A stretch of 64,000 nt of DNA. Source: Owenia fusiformis (taxonomy: Eukaryota > Annelida > Polychaeta > Sabellida > Oweniidae). Position numbers and translations under genes: made by a program. Numbering within the stretch: the stretch's first letter is position 1; the number at the start of each line of letters is the position of its first letter. The stretch spans positions 39,275,366 through 39,339,365 of the forward strand of contig CAIIXF020000001.1 in assembly GCA_903813345.2 (NCBI GenBank), given 5' to 3'. Below are positions 1 to 12,000 of this stretch, piece after piece. Under the pieces are notes generated by a model that was not told the origin of the DNA, did not search any database, and saw only the letters and a list, made by a program, of their open reading frames with translations.

Positions 1-1260
1 AAATCTGAGTCATCAAATAATTACTTTTCATAGAAATCCAAGATGGCCACCAAAGTGGATGCCAAATCGAATATGTAACTATTGATTTAAGCTCAAAGAA
101 CAGTTAAGAACAGTGATTTTGGAGACCATATCTAGGTTTTAAGGGTCAAGGATTTGACTTATGTCTAAATCTAAGTCATCAAACAATTACTTTTAATAAA
201 AATTCCAAGATGGCCACCAAAAAAATGGGTGCCAAAATGAATATTCAACTATCAGGGTTCTCACTTTTAGACTTTGGAGATTCTCCGGAGTCTAATGTCT
301 TAAAACCCTCTTGCTCCAGAGTATAAAAGCTTTTCCGGAGTCTAAAGTGTTTTTTCGGAGTCTAATTTTACATTTTTGTCACATTATTTACGGTAAAACT
401 CTTGAGAAAATACATAAAACTCGATACACACAAGGAAAAGGAAGTCAGAAACCTTTTAGAAATAAATATTGGGATTAAATAGCATGATAATCTTAAGAAG
501 TATGTTTAAAAGAATACTAATAGGATATCTCTGATCTCACATGGGGGAGAAGTAGTCGCGATACCGCAAAAAAAGTAGTCACATTACCGCTAAAAATCCG
601 GGGTCTAAAAATTTCCTGATGAGAACCCTGACTAATGATTTAAGCTCAAAGAACAGTTAAGAACAGTGATTTTGGAGCACATGTCTGCTGATTTTATTTA
701 TGTCTAAATCTAAGTCATCAAACAATTACTTTATATAGAAAACCAAGATGGCCACTAAAATGGGTGCCAAAATGAATATTTAACTGATTGATTTAAGCTC
801 AAAGATCAGTTGAGAACAGTGATTTTGGAGACAATGTCTAGGTCTTGGGGGTGAAGGGTTTCATTTATGTCTAAATCCGAGTCAACAAAATAATTGCTTT
901 TCATAGAAATCCAAGATGGTCACCAAAATGGGTGCCTGCAATAACAAGCAAATGTTGATTTAAGCTCAAAGAAGTTTATAACAGTAATTTGAGACCATGT
1001 CAAGATTTTTGGCGTCAAGAATTTCAGTTACGTCTAAAACTATAAATAATTCCTTTATTTGGATCCAAGATGACTTCCAACATTGCTGCCGAAGTGAAAA
1101 TAAGATTTATCATCTAAACATATAGTCTAAGGAGTTAGAACATTAATTTTTGATATTTTAAGTTTGTGTGGTCAATGATTTTAATTTTGTCTTTAATAAA
1201 TCAACAAACATTTTATTGATCCAAAATGGCTGCCAAAATGAATTCATATAACTATCCAGT
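1..1260 (+). repeat. Diverged tandem array, forward orientation
   Basis: Units of roughly 150-170 bp recur with the landmarks 'aagatggccaccaaaatgg', 'gatttaagctcaaagaac' (at about 83, 637, 787 and 958) and 'aatctaagtcatcaaac'. Copies decay toward position 1200. The same unit appears in the opposite orientation at 1690-2460, so the two arrays form a large inverted arrangement. No open frame is conserved between copies, so I see no coding role. The unit could be a dispersed family that has expanded locally. Confidence 0.8.
253..630. mobile_element. MITE with CAGGGTTCTCA terminal inverted repeats
   Basis: The 378-bp insert begins CAGGGTTCTCA and ends TGAGAACCCTG, a perfect 11-bp terminal inverted repeat. 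It interrupts a unit of the surrounding array: the neighbouring units run 'aactattgattt' without a break, while here 'aactat' and 'actaatgattt' flank the insert. The flanks ACTAT and ACTAA suggest a 5-bp target duplication with one mismatch. Inside are several copies of 'tccggagtctaa'. There is no transposase frame, so it is non-autonomous. I cannot assign the superfamily. Confidence 0.75.
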
Positions 1261-1689
1261 TAACCACATAGATCACCAACAAGAACAATAATTTTGGAAG
1301 CAATGTTTACTTTAAGGAGGTCAAGAATTTCAGTTATATAGAGCTATGCCATGAAACAATGTGTGATTAATATCAGAATTCAAGATCGGATGCCAAAGTG
1401 TTAATATTATAAAAGGTCAAATAAGAAAAAACAATTACATGAACATTTGCGTAATAAAATCTAAGGTATGATCATCACATTAGCAATGTTACTGTAATTT
1501 GCCTTCCTTTTCCTAAGTTTTGTGGTGGCTCCTTATCATAAACATTGACTATAGAAAGAATTCGACTGCCTATAGGACGAAGTAGATTATTGGATGGAGA
1601 ACATCCAGCACAAAAAATTCCTCAAATACAAGTGTATCATACACCAGAAAGAGTTTGATGAAAATAAACATTTTAATCAGTCCTCAAAA

Positions 1690-2460
1690 TCGTGACTCTG
1701 CAGCCATTTTGGTGGCCATCTTGGATATCAAAATAAAGGAATGACTTAATTATAGACAAAATTGAAATTCTTGACCCTTAAAACCAAGACATGATCTCCA
1801 AAATCACTGTTCTTTGAGCTTAAATCAATAGTTACATATTCATTTCAGCACCCATTTTGGTGGCCATCTTGGATTTCTATAAAAAGTAATTATTTGATTA
1901 CTTATAGATTTAGACATAAATGAAATCCTTGGCCCCTACAAAATAGACAGAGTCTCCAAAATTACTGTTCTTAACTGTTCTTTTAGCTTAAATCAATAGT
2001 TACATATTCATTTTGGCATTCATTTTGGTGGCCATCTTGGAATTCTATAAAAGTAATTGTTTGATGACTTAGATTTAGACATTAAAACCAATGAAATGAT
2101 CTCCAAAATCACTGTTCTTTGAGCTTAAATCAATAGTTACATATTCGTTTTGGCACCCATTTTGGCGGCCATCTTGTATTTCTATGAAAAGGTAATTATT
2201 TGATGACTCTGATTTAGACATAAATGAAGTGCTTGACACTAGAACTATGACATGATCTCCAAAATCACTGTTCTTGACTGTTCTTCGAGCTTAAATCAAT
2301 GGTTACATAAGGGTATTTATTTTGGCACCCATTTTGGTGGCCATCTTAGATTTCTATAAGAAGTAATTGCTTGATGACTTAGATTTTGGCATAAATGAAA
2401 TCCTTGACCCCTAAAACCTTAACATAGACCCTAAAATCACAGTTTCTGCATCTCAGTGTG
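1690..2460 (-). repeat. Same tandem array, reverse orientation
   Basis: Reverse-complement copies of the 1-1260 unit. The landmarks 'cccattttggtggccatctt' and 'tccaaaatcactgttctt' recur at about 1797, 1955, 2101 and 2258, a spacing of about 145-160 bp. The region between the arms (1260-1690) holds no clear unit. A large inverted pair like this can fold back or can mark an inversion breakpoint. Confidence 0.8.
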
Positions 2461-3034
2461 CTTAGATATACTCACTCTTATATTGTAACATGTGCACCGG
2501 CGGCCATTTTGAAAAATGGGTGATAACACCCATTTAGCTACAATTGTTGCAATGCTATCACATAGTTTCTTACTCTAGAGGTCTTAACCTTCCCAAAAAT
2601 CACTATGGCGATTATTCCCCTGATTTGATACCGATAACCTAAATTTTGGGGTGAAGCTGATGGCCTAAATGCAAAATACAGCTCTACCTAATATAATAAA
2701 GAAAACTTTAATACCGTACAGTTCAAATTGAAACCCTGTATTACAATTAGTCAATCATACCAACCTCTGACTACTACATATGATTTTACAATTAGATGGT
2801 GATACTTATCTTAATGATCTCAAATGTTAAGTGACCTTTTAAGGGAGTTTGAATGTGAAAGAACTCTCAGAATAAACTATTTGGAATTTAATGGAATGAT
2901 TCTTTGACTACATATTCTGATTGAAAAATGGCTTCTTGGTCAAAGAACTCACTCTAATTGAAAGAACCATTTCTTATTTAAAGAGTGTAAACTGAATTGA
3001 TCTTTTGTGAAGGGTATACATATAGATGACTCAC

Positions 3035-3095
3035 TCTCGCTAAAGCTTGGAAGCCGCTATCAGTAAACTGTGAACATCCTGCAACCTCTAAAGTT
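3035..3095 (-). CDS. FBXL20: FBXL20-like exon: LRR (LEVAGCSQFTDSGFQALAR)
   Basis: 61 bp between acceptor tatttcag (AG at 3096-3097) and donor GTGAGT (3029-3034). It takes one base to complete the codon begun in the previous exon (AA|A) and ends in phase 0 after ALAR. It encodes TLEVAGCSQFTDSGFQALAR, equivalent to the human repeat LEVARCSQLTDVGFTTLAR. This is the last exon of the gene visible; the next repeat (NCHELEKMDLEEC in relatives) is not found at 1-3034, so it lies outside the window. Confidence 0.93.
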
Positions 3096-6000
3096 CTGAA
3101 ATAATATTGTAGCATGTTATAATACATTTTAGCAGAACAGGTTGAAATAAGAAACAATTGTAACATGTCACAATACATTATAGCAGAACAGCTTGAAATG
3201 TGAAACAATTGTAACATGTCACAATACATTATAGCAGAACAGCTTGAAATGTGAAACAATTGTAACATGTCACAATACATTATAGCAAAACAGCTTGAAA
3301 TGAGAAACAATTAAATTGTAACATGTCTCAATGCATTATAGCACAACAGCTTGAAATGTGAAACAATGTGACAAGTCACAAGTATTTTATATCTTAGCCT
3401 GGCATACTTAGCTTGCCTGAGAATATATTGTTGCTTGAGTAATTCAATTTCAGTATTTTTAAATGCAATAATTTGTGTCTACTACAAAAAAATGAGAAAT
3501 GGTTGTGACATGGAAACTGTCACAGGATATTGAGTATTCCATACTTTAGTTCATGACATCCATGGCCCAGAGATACAAGTGAGCCATCAGTGAGATGACT
3601 ACAACCCATGACACACAGTGACTGCAGCTGGTGACAGTGTTCCCCTATACTGTGCAGTGCCTCATCTGTCATTGACTGAAACACAAAACTTGAATTATTG
3701 ACCTTTCCAAAGGTTGAAAGCTTAAATTCAAAGCAATTAAATGAACATTTTTTGACATATTATGTTTGTGTTCCTGAATATATTTAATAGGCATTTTCTC
3801 ACAAACCATTGTTTTTGAAATATATATTCATAATAAGGGATGATGTCCAATTATCAATAGGAAAGGGATAAATGATGATTTCTTGAGTAAAGACTTGATT
3901 TTTTTAATATTCAGGTGAAAGACAAATCAACATTTTAAAATTTATTTATATCAGGGCTGGAGCAAACCATAACGAAATTAACTTTTTCCACAACTGTTGA
4001 TAAGTGAACATCATCCCTAACTTACATTGCAACTATGTAGGTTTAATGTTGAGAGTTTGGGGCAATTCTCAGCCACATGTATGATCCCCTCATCTGTGAT
4101 CTGCAAATAGAATTCATTTCTTTTTATCTATCAAATAAATAATGAAATGAAATAGACAAAAAGTAGAGAATAATTATGGTATGTGAAATTCTTATATGAT
4201 TTGTGATGTCACACTTACTAGAACGATTGATTTACTGGTCCATGATGAAGTATGTATGACCACTTAATTTCATGAATACAAATAAAGTTGATTTTCTGAT
4301 TTGTTTATCGCATTAGAATCATCCAAAGACCTCGATTCTATGATTTCTGGCAAGTATATAACCATAGTGCCCATTGCCAAAGACCTCATAAATCATAGAG
4401 CCCTGTTCTTTATTCCTTAAAAGTATTTATTTAATGACAAATGTCTGTTAATTAAATATGAATCATGTGTTACAGCAGTGGGTTCCCTGATGACCCTAGT
4501 GCTCCAAAAGTAATCAATGATTTCAATGACTTTCAAGACTCTTAATTAGAACCTACCTTGAATTATTATCTGAGAATGATGTACATATCTAATTGATTCA
4601 GCAAGCTCATAATTTGCACAGGTGCTTAAGATTGAAAGTGAAATGAAAATAACTGTGGCTATACATACAGTAATTAGGTGTTTTATTGATTTTATACAAT
4701 CTACCATATCCTCTGTAATAAGGGCCCACCTCCAAATAAGCGCCCACCCAAAAGTTCAAAGAGTATTGAGGTATGACCAAACATTGACAAATATATGAAA
4801 AAAGATCCCTGGTCAAAAACTAAGGAGAATACGGTAACTTAAGAAAAAATATATTGGTGCATAATATTTGACTGAAAAAACATGACAAACCTGCTGACAT
4901 CCTTTACATATGAATACTTTTATTTTGCGACATCCTTTTGCCAATGCCTCTACCCCCTCATCAGAAATAAGTCGACACCACGATATGTTAACTGTCTCTA
5001 GGTTGGGGCACCCTGACCTGAAAATGGAAAATAATGGTGCTTAATGCAAACAGCAGCATGTTGTATTGAGGGCCTAATGCAAACAGCAGCATGTTGTATT
5101 GAATGCTTAATGCAAACAGCAACATGTTGTATTGAGGGCTTAATGCGAACAACAGCATGTTGTATTGAGGGCTTAATGCAAACAACAGCATGTTGTATTG
5201 AGGGCTTAATGCAAACAGCAGCATGTTGTATTGATGGCTCAATGCAAACAGCAGCATGTTGTATTGAGGGCTTAATGCAAACAGCAGCATGTTGTATTGA
5301 GGGCTTAATGCAAACAGCAAAATGTTGTATTGAGGGCTTAATGCAAACAGCAGCATGTTGTATTGAGGGCTTAATGCAAACAGCAGCATGTTGTATTGAG
5401 GGAACCCTTTTTAAGAGGTTTAGACAATAATGACTACTAGCAATTATTGAAAACAATCTGAAAAAAACATCTGTAATGGTCACGGATTGACAAAAATTTA
5501 ATGTGAAAATTATTTATAAATATTTTATATCAGTTGTTTGAGTTAACAAATTTTTGTTTTTAGTGCAATTGTTTCTGAACCGGGGATCTAATATGAGACA
5601 TATAGCGCAATTGGTACACGCTACCACTGAACTACACGGGTGGGCTTGATTCACTTTTCACTGATCTGATACAGCACACACTTGAAATTTAATTTTGCAC
5701 CCACTTGAAAATGAGAAAAATCAAAATTGGTTAGAATTTTACACCCACTGAGGAAAAATCCTGAGAGAAACGCTGCATTTGCATACTATATTTACGCCTC
5801 ACGCGCTTGCGAGATCTGAGTTTCATTTATGCAGCTTATCTAATGCATGATAAGTACAAGAACAAATTGGGAACACATAATCTCATGGTTGACAGAGCAA
5901 GCATGACTACATTAATTCTTTATTGGCTATCAATTCACCCTGTTGCTACATGACATCCTTTATTTCCCTTTCATTAGACCATAGTATGGCAATCAAATCC

Positions 6001-9000
6001 AGCCATTTATCTATACAGCAGTTAAGTGCTTCAACATAATTCTGCAACAGGCCATTAGACACTGTATGGTTCTACCCTGTTTAGTAAACAAAGTGTTATA
6101 GCTTAATAAAGTTAAACCTTATTTATCACTGTTGTGATTAAATGTTAACCCTTATTTGGTCGTTCCGAGGATGTAAAAGAACTTACCACTAATGCGATTC
6201 AATATAAACCCATATATGGTAATTTGGAGGATGTAAAACAACCTACCCTATAGCTTGCATGGAATCGTCAGATAGAGATGAACATGATCCAACATCAAGG
6301 GTTAGAAGTCTACTGCAGTAGCGACCAAGACTAGCACATGTCCTGCAAAATGAACATATAACTTATTTTTAGTCAGATGTTTTATTTTATAGATTGATAT
6401 GAATAGTAGTAAAATAGTATGGTCTCTGTGTTGAAGCGCCGAGTTATTTCTGACCAGACGGACCTAACCATCATTCACAGACTGTAATAATATTACCTCT
6501 ATTAATTTCTGCTCTTGGAGCCTGGGGTCTCCCTACCTAACGATATGTATATAATGTGTAAGGTAATAAAAAATGACCTATAAAGAACTAATGTTTACAT
6601 ACATATTCATGTAAGTTCTAACATTGGTCAAATGTTGTGTAATCCAATTCAAATGATTGCGAAGTAAATTGTAAAATAAATGTATTGTAATTAAGTAAAA
6701 CAACAGATCGGAAAAACTAAAATATGGTAACATGACATTCATTTTTGCATAAGTACTGGGAATGGGAATTAAGATTTAATGCAATAGTAACCCTGTGGAT
6801 GTAGATACTGCATAATAAATCAGAGACTTTCTAGAGGAATATTATCTTTTACATATTTTTTGTATTGTAGTCATTTTGACCTGGAGTCTATGTCTCGTCT
6901 CTCTTTTAGTTCGCAATAATGGTCATGTGACTATTGGCTAGCCTTTGCGTCTTTACAAGGTATTATTGGTAACAGGATTAGAAAATGAATCTTTAAAATA
7001 ATGCATCTCCATTAGAAATCTGTCACATGAACAAATTGATATGGAAAGTACACCATCCGTAATGCCGTCTACAAAGTGGAATGAAGAGTTGAGAGTAAGA
7101 TTGCTTAATGAATGAACGAAAATAATAGACAAAATATTTAGTCCTGCTCTCTAGTCTTGTCAGAACACCACATGCAAAATCATCTTCTAGTGACCCAATC
7201 TCTGAGCAATTCATTCAGTGCGATTGTGTCTTCTTTCTTGCAGATGTTTAAATCACAGGGGTTTTAAGCTAGTTAATTAAAATAACACTAAATATTGTCA
7301 TGTAAAAGTAAAATACAATGTTGCTTGTTAAGAAATGTTTATGTTAAAAACAGCAAGAAATTTTGCAAAAATTAAACTTTTCAAGGCAATCAAATGATGA
7401 CTTCCTGGCTAGCCTGGGATTTTCAAGAATAGATTAATTTTGGCAGAAAAAATAAGTCATGGTGAGACTTGAAAAACCTCACCAGGTTTAGAACTACTTT
7501 ATACACTTCTGACAATTTCCAAAGTATGCAGACAAAGATTTAAGCATTTTCTTTCGAAATAATTTGCAGAATGTGTGGAAATTCAGAAATGATTCTTAAC
7601 AATAGAAGGACTTTAACAACTGAACATTTGAAGTTGACACTAAAATGATTTCAAGAAATTACATTGCCACAAGTTGAAACTGTAAAAATTTAATTGTTCT
7701 TTATTACTACCTTCCCCTGTTTAACACCACAAATGACATTTTCAATTTATCCATTGTGACTTTTCCATTAGACCGTCTTTACTGTATCTGTATAGCATTG
7801 ACAAAAACAGTATATCCTTATTATAAAATATCTTGTCGTAAGTAAATATATCAGAATAGAATATTAATAGGCCACAAGAAATTAGATCAGGCTGTGTCTC
7901 TAAATGGTTTGTTATCACTAAGAATGTGGTAAATACTTATATTAAGTTGTATATAATACAGATGAGCAAAAAACATATCCTCCCTAACTGTGTGAAAAAT
8001 CCTTGAGTACAATCTTTGCTATTTCTGAATACATGAACATAAAGAGAAAATGACAAATATTACCATTAAGATATGTTAAATATTTATGACATGACAAATA
8101 TTACCATTTGAATATATAAAAGCGATATCAATGGCTGATCTTAAACTCAAGACAAGAAACACAGTTTTTCCTGGCCTCAGACTGACTAATATTTGTAGTA
8201 TTGGAGAATTAATGTGCTATAGGGAATCTCAGAAAGCAAGCCAGTTAATAAAAATAACTTACACATCAGTTATCTGCTTACAACCATTCAGGTTCAATGT
8301 TTCAATGTTCCGACATTGTTGGGCGAAAACTCTGCAAAAAAAACTCATTATCAAAGAACAACAAATGAATATGTCATCATACTCATATTATTATTCATTT
8401 ATCAGTACAAATTAAGCATTTCTTGGGTAAATCAAAAGCTCACTGCTTTCTTAACCCAATGAAAACATTTAGACATGTGACATAAACATGCAAAATGCCA
8501 CCATATACCAACCATCAAACACTATCCACAAAAAGTTGGAGACTATACCAATTTGTCACCACTTCTGGTGGTGACATTAAAAGAGCTAAAGACAATTGGA
8601 TTGCATCAAGTTCCTGCACCCACCCACCCACATTCTCTCTCCATCATTAGCCAAAGTGGGGTGTAGTAGTAAAGGGGTATGAAGCAAAGCTACAATTTAT
8701 CATTATGGAATTTCACAATTAATTAACCACAATATTCATCCAATATGGCTGTCTGGATATTTCAACATTCACGAACTGTAACAATATGGGACTCTAGAAT
8801 TCGGGGCTTAGTGTCTATTTCTAATCCTAAAATACACCAAAATTGAAATAAATTCAGAACAGACCTTGAGACTGAGTAATTATAGTTTTAAGTATTCTAC
8901 ATTGATTGATCCTCTGCAGTGGTCCCTACACAATTTAAGGTTAAAACAGTTGATGTCCCAAAAACTAAAAACATCTGGCTATTAGTTAATGGCCTTCAAA

Positions 9001-12000
9001 ATAATCAATTTGGGACTATTGATAAAATAACCTCTCGCTAACTCAATGTTCTCATGATGAGTTGGATGGGTTACAATAAGTAGAATTTAGAATAATGTTT
9101 TATCATTCATTCAAAAAAAGTACACTATGTAGCATCCACTCTCCAACACAATGATACGATATCATCCTAATGTCTTGATTGATAAGTTTCTGGAAAGTGC
9201 TACTCAGGCGTAACCCAATGCTTCATATGAATGGATTCTCATGTGGGAAAATCACATTAATAAGGGATGGAGATTATTTCTCATTCAACTCATTATACTT
9301 TCACACACGAGCACCATATCTCTCTATGCATGGTATGGGTGATTATGATTGATTTATCAAATGACACGCAATATAAAATATTATGCACCACCTGACCTTG
9401 ACCTTGCATTACTGCAATCATAAGCATCAAGCAAACTTGCCTGAACGCAACTTGCTAGAAATAAACAATTTAGTGATCCTAGATTAAATATAATATAGGT
9501 ACCTGGAGAATAAGAATCAACTTATCAAAATAAATTAATTGAATCAAATGTCAACCTGATAAGAGGTCAGTTTCATCAGGCTGGAATCAAAAATTGCAAT
9601 TTGGACTCTATGCACTAAGTGAACATTTTTCAGTTTTCTTATAATGTATAGTGTAGCAGCATCAATAAAGTACAGATCATAATATCTCGCATAATCTAAC
9701 CTTTTTCAGAATACTCCCCGGCTTAGATGTTCAAATGCTCATATTGAAATCCAGGGACTGAGAAGTAGATCTCATATACCTTTACTTCTCGTACACTTCT
9801 CAAAATTTTAATTCAACAAGTGAGAAAATATTCTAGTGCCAGAAAAGTCGTTGCTATGTTAACACAACATTGAAGACGCAGCGACACCTAAAGCAAGGGT
9901 ACGCAATGATGATATGGCATATTATATTTAATTAGGCTTGAAAACTGATAATCAGGGGATCTCTGGGTCTGATCTTTTTCTGAAAAAACAAGGTCATCAT
10001 GACCTAGGAGTGAAATAAGCATATTACAACATAGCAGTCTTCAACTAGTGATATTGATCCCATGATGGCTTTTACAGGAAACAATAAATGTATTTTTTAT
10101 GAATTTACACGATAAATGAGAGGCTGGATGTAGTCTGATACTATGATAGATCAATGTTTTTCACCACTTCCTATTTCCACTAATTATTGAGAATTCACAC
10201 TATAAAATTGTATGAAAAAATTAGAGTAAGCAGTAACATAGATTCATCTAGTTTCCATTCACCGCAATATATTACTCCTCTGATGATTACAAAAGATATA
10301 AATATACTATTCTGATGCCAAAAAGATTGTGATGACCCCAGAAGGAACTTTTGCCACTCAGAGGCAACTGGGATATTATATAAAACGAATGCCAGCTACT
10401 TATGAAGGCAAAATTTAATTCTGATTGACTAGCTGTATTTTGGACAATCAAATCGAACTGAATAAGGCGATGTCAAAAAATTCAGTTGTGAGTTAGACTG
10501 ATGGTACATTCATACATATCTTGTATCATATGTTGAACATGGGGGAGAATCCAATATAACCCTTTGCAGTAATTTGATTTTGCTTCTCTAAAAGAGAGCC
10601 TCGTCTTATTATTACCAGCCCATGAACCTCAGGGTAATTCCACATAGGTCCTGCATCAGGCCATCAGAAGCATATCAAAATATCTATTACATATTTTTAA
10701 TAAGCCATTAAAGCAACAGGGTCTGGGATAGTCTATTGATATTCTGAATGATAACCCTCTTGAGTAAACACATTAAACCCGTATTTGGGTCAAAAGTTGG
10801 GAAATCACTGTCAGTTTCTACAGATCTCCACAGCAGTAGGCAATAAAATCCATTCAAATTGCATATTGGGTAATTATTATTTCAATCGATTATTCCGTCA
10901 GTTGGCATATAACACTTAATTCACACTTACTTTAGTGCATGGTCAGTAACACTTTGACAGCCCCGTAAACTGAGAGACTTCAGAAAGCCACCACATCGCT
11001 TGGCAATGTTTTCTACAACTGGGCCCTGGAAGAAGATTCCGAATAAAAATGACACTTTCAACGCCAAGAAAAAAAACAATGTTAGAGTAATTTCTATTGA
11101 ATGAATTAAACATTAGGTGTTGAGGTATATTATAACCACTGTTTTCTAGGGGTATTAGTAATAATTTAGAAGGCATTTATTTTACTATATTGACCTGAGC
11201 AATTTGTGACGTCATAGTGGCGGGCCAATAATGGATATAACAGCCCACCAATGTTCCCCGGGAAATGAGATATCGTTCAATGCGTATAATTTTCGTTCAG
11301 TGGTACTCAGTTCTTGCTATTTCAGCCCTGGACATAAATGGTGGTAATAATACTAATAACGTAATTTCTGCGGGCAAAATAGTAAAATATTGGACCTTGG
11401 GCCATCAGCCTTTTATCCAACATTTTGGTCCAATGTTTCACTATATTGCCCTTTGAAATGACTTTATTGTACCATGTACACCTTTGCATATTTATACAGG
11501 CTGTATGATTAATAATTGTATTATCTAATGTTATTTTTAATTTGTCTGTAATTTCCTTGAGTTTCTGAGCTTGCAAAAGTATAACATGAAATACTTATTG
11601 GTAATACAGCAATATGTTCAATGTAAATGAGCAGATATGACGTGCAGTCTGAAATAAGCTTGGAAGTATGAGACATTAGCCTTCATTAGATTTTTATAAA
11701 TGTCATCAAGAGGGCGATAAAACATAAATGAATAACTGAGCAATGCATCATACGTAAAAGCTTATTCTACCAAATTACTGGGTACAGCAGATACAATATG
11801 TCAAATATACAATTTATATGACACGTCATTTTTCAAATGGTTCATGGCTTTATCAAATCATTACAATTTGGCTCATGAGAGCATTTTAGACAGCCCACGG
11901 ATACATTAGTGCACTATACTTCTTCATGATTCTGTGCACGCTCAATTATTATTGACTTTTTGGCTTAACCATTTTTCATTATGATTGGTTACTACATGTA

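Noticed and set aside
2461-3034. Search for the next FBXL LRR exon (equivalent of NCHELEKMDLEEC)
   Set aside because: No matching translation on the minus strand; the remaining exons must be left of the window.
2978-3310. 110-codon minus-strand frame spanning an FBXL exon
   Set aside because: Only its stretch at 3035-3095 is an exon. The rest is 51-bp minisatellite read upstream of the splice acceptor and intron past the donor.
4988-5483. Three overlapping frames of 128-161 codons on both strands
   Set aside because: They are produced by the 33-bp minisatellite, whose unit length is a multiple of three. No exon structure or family match.
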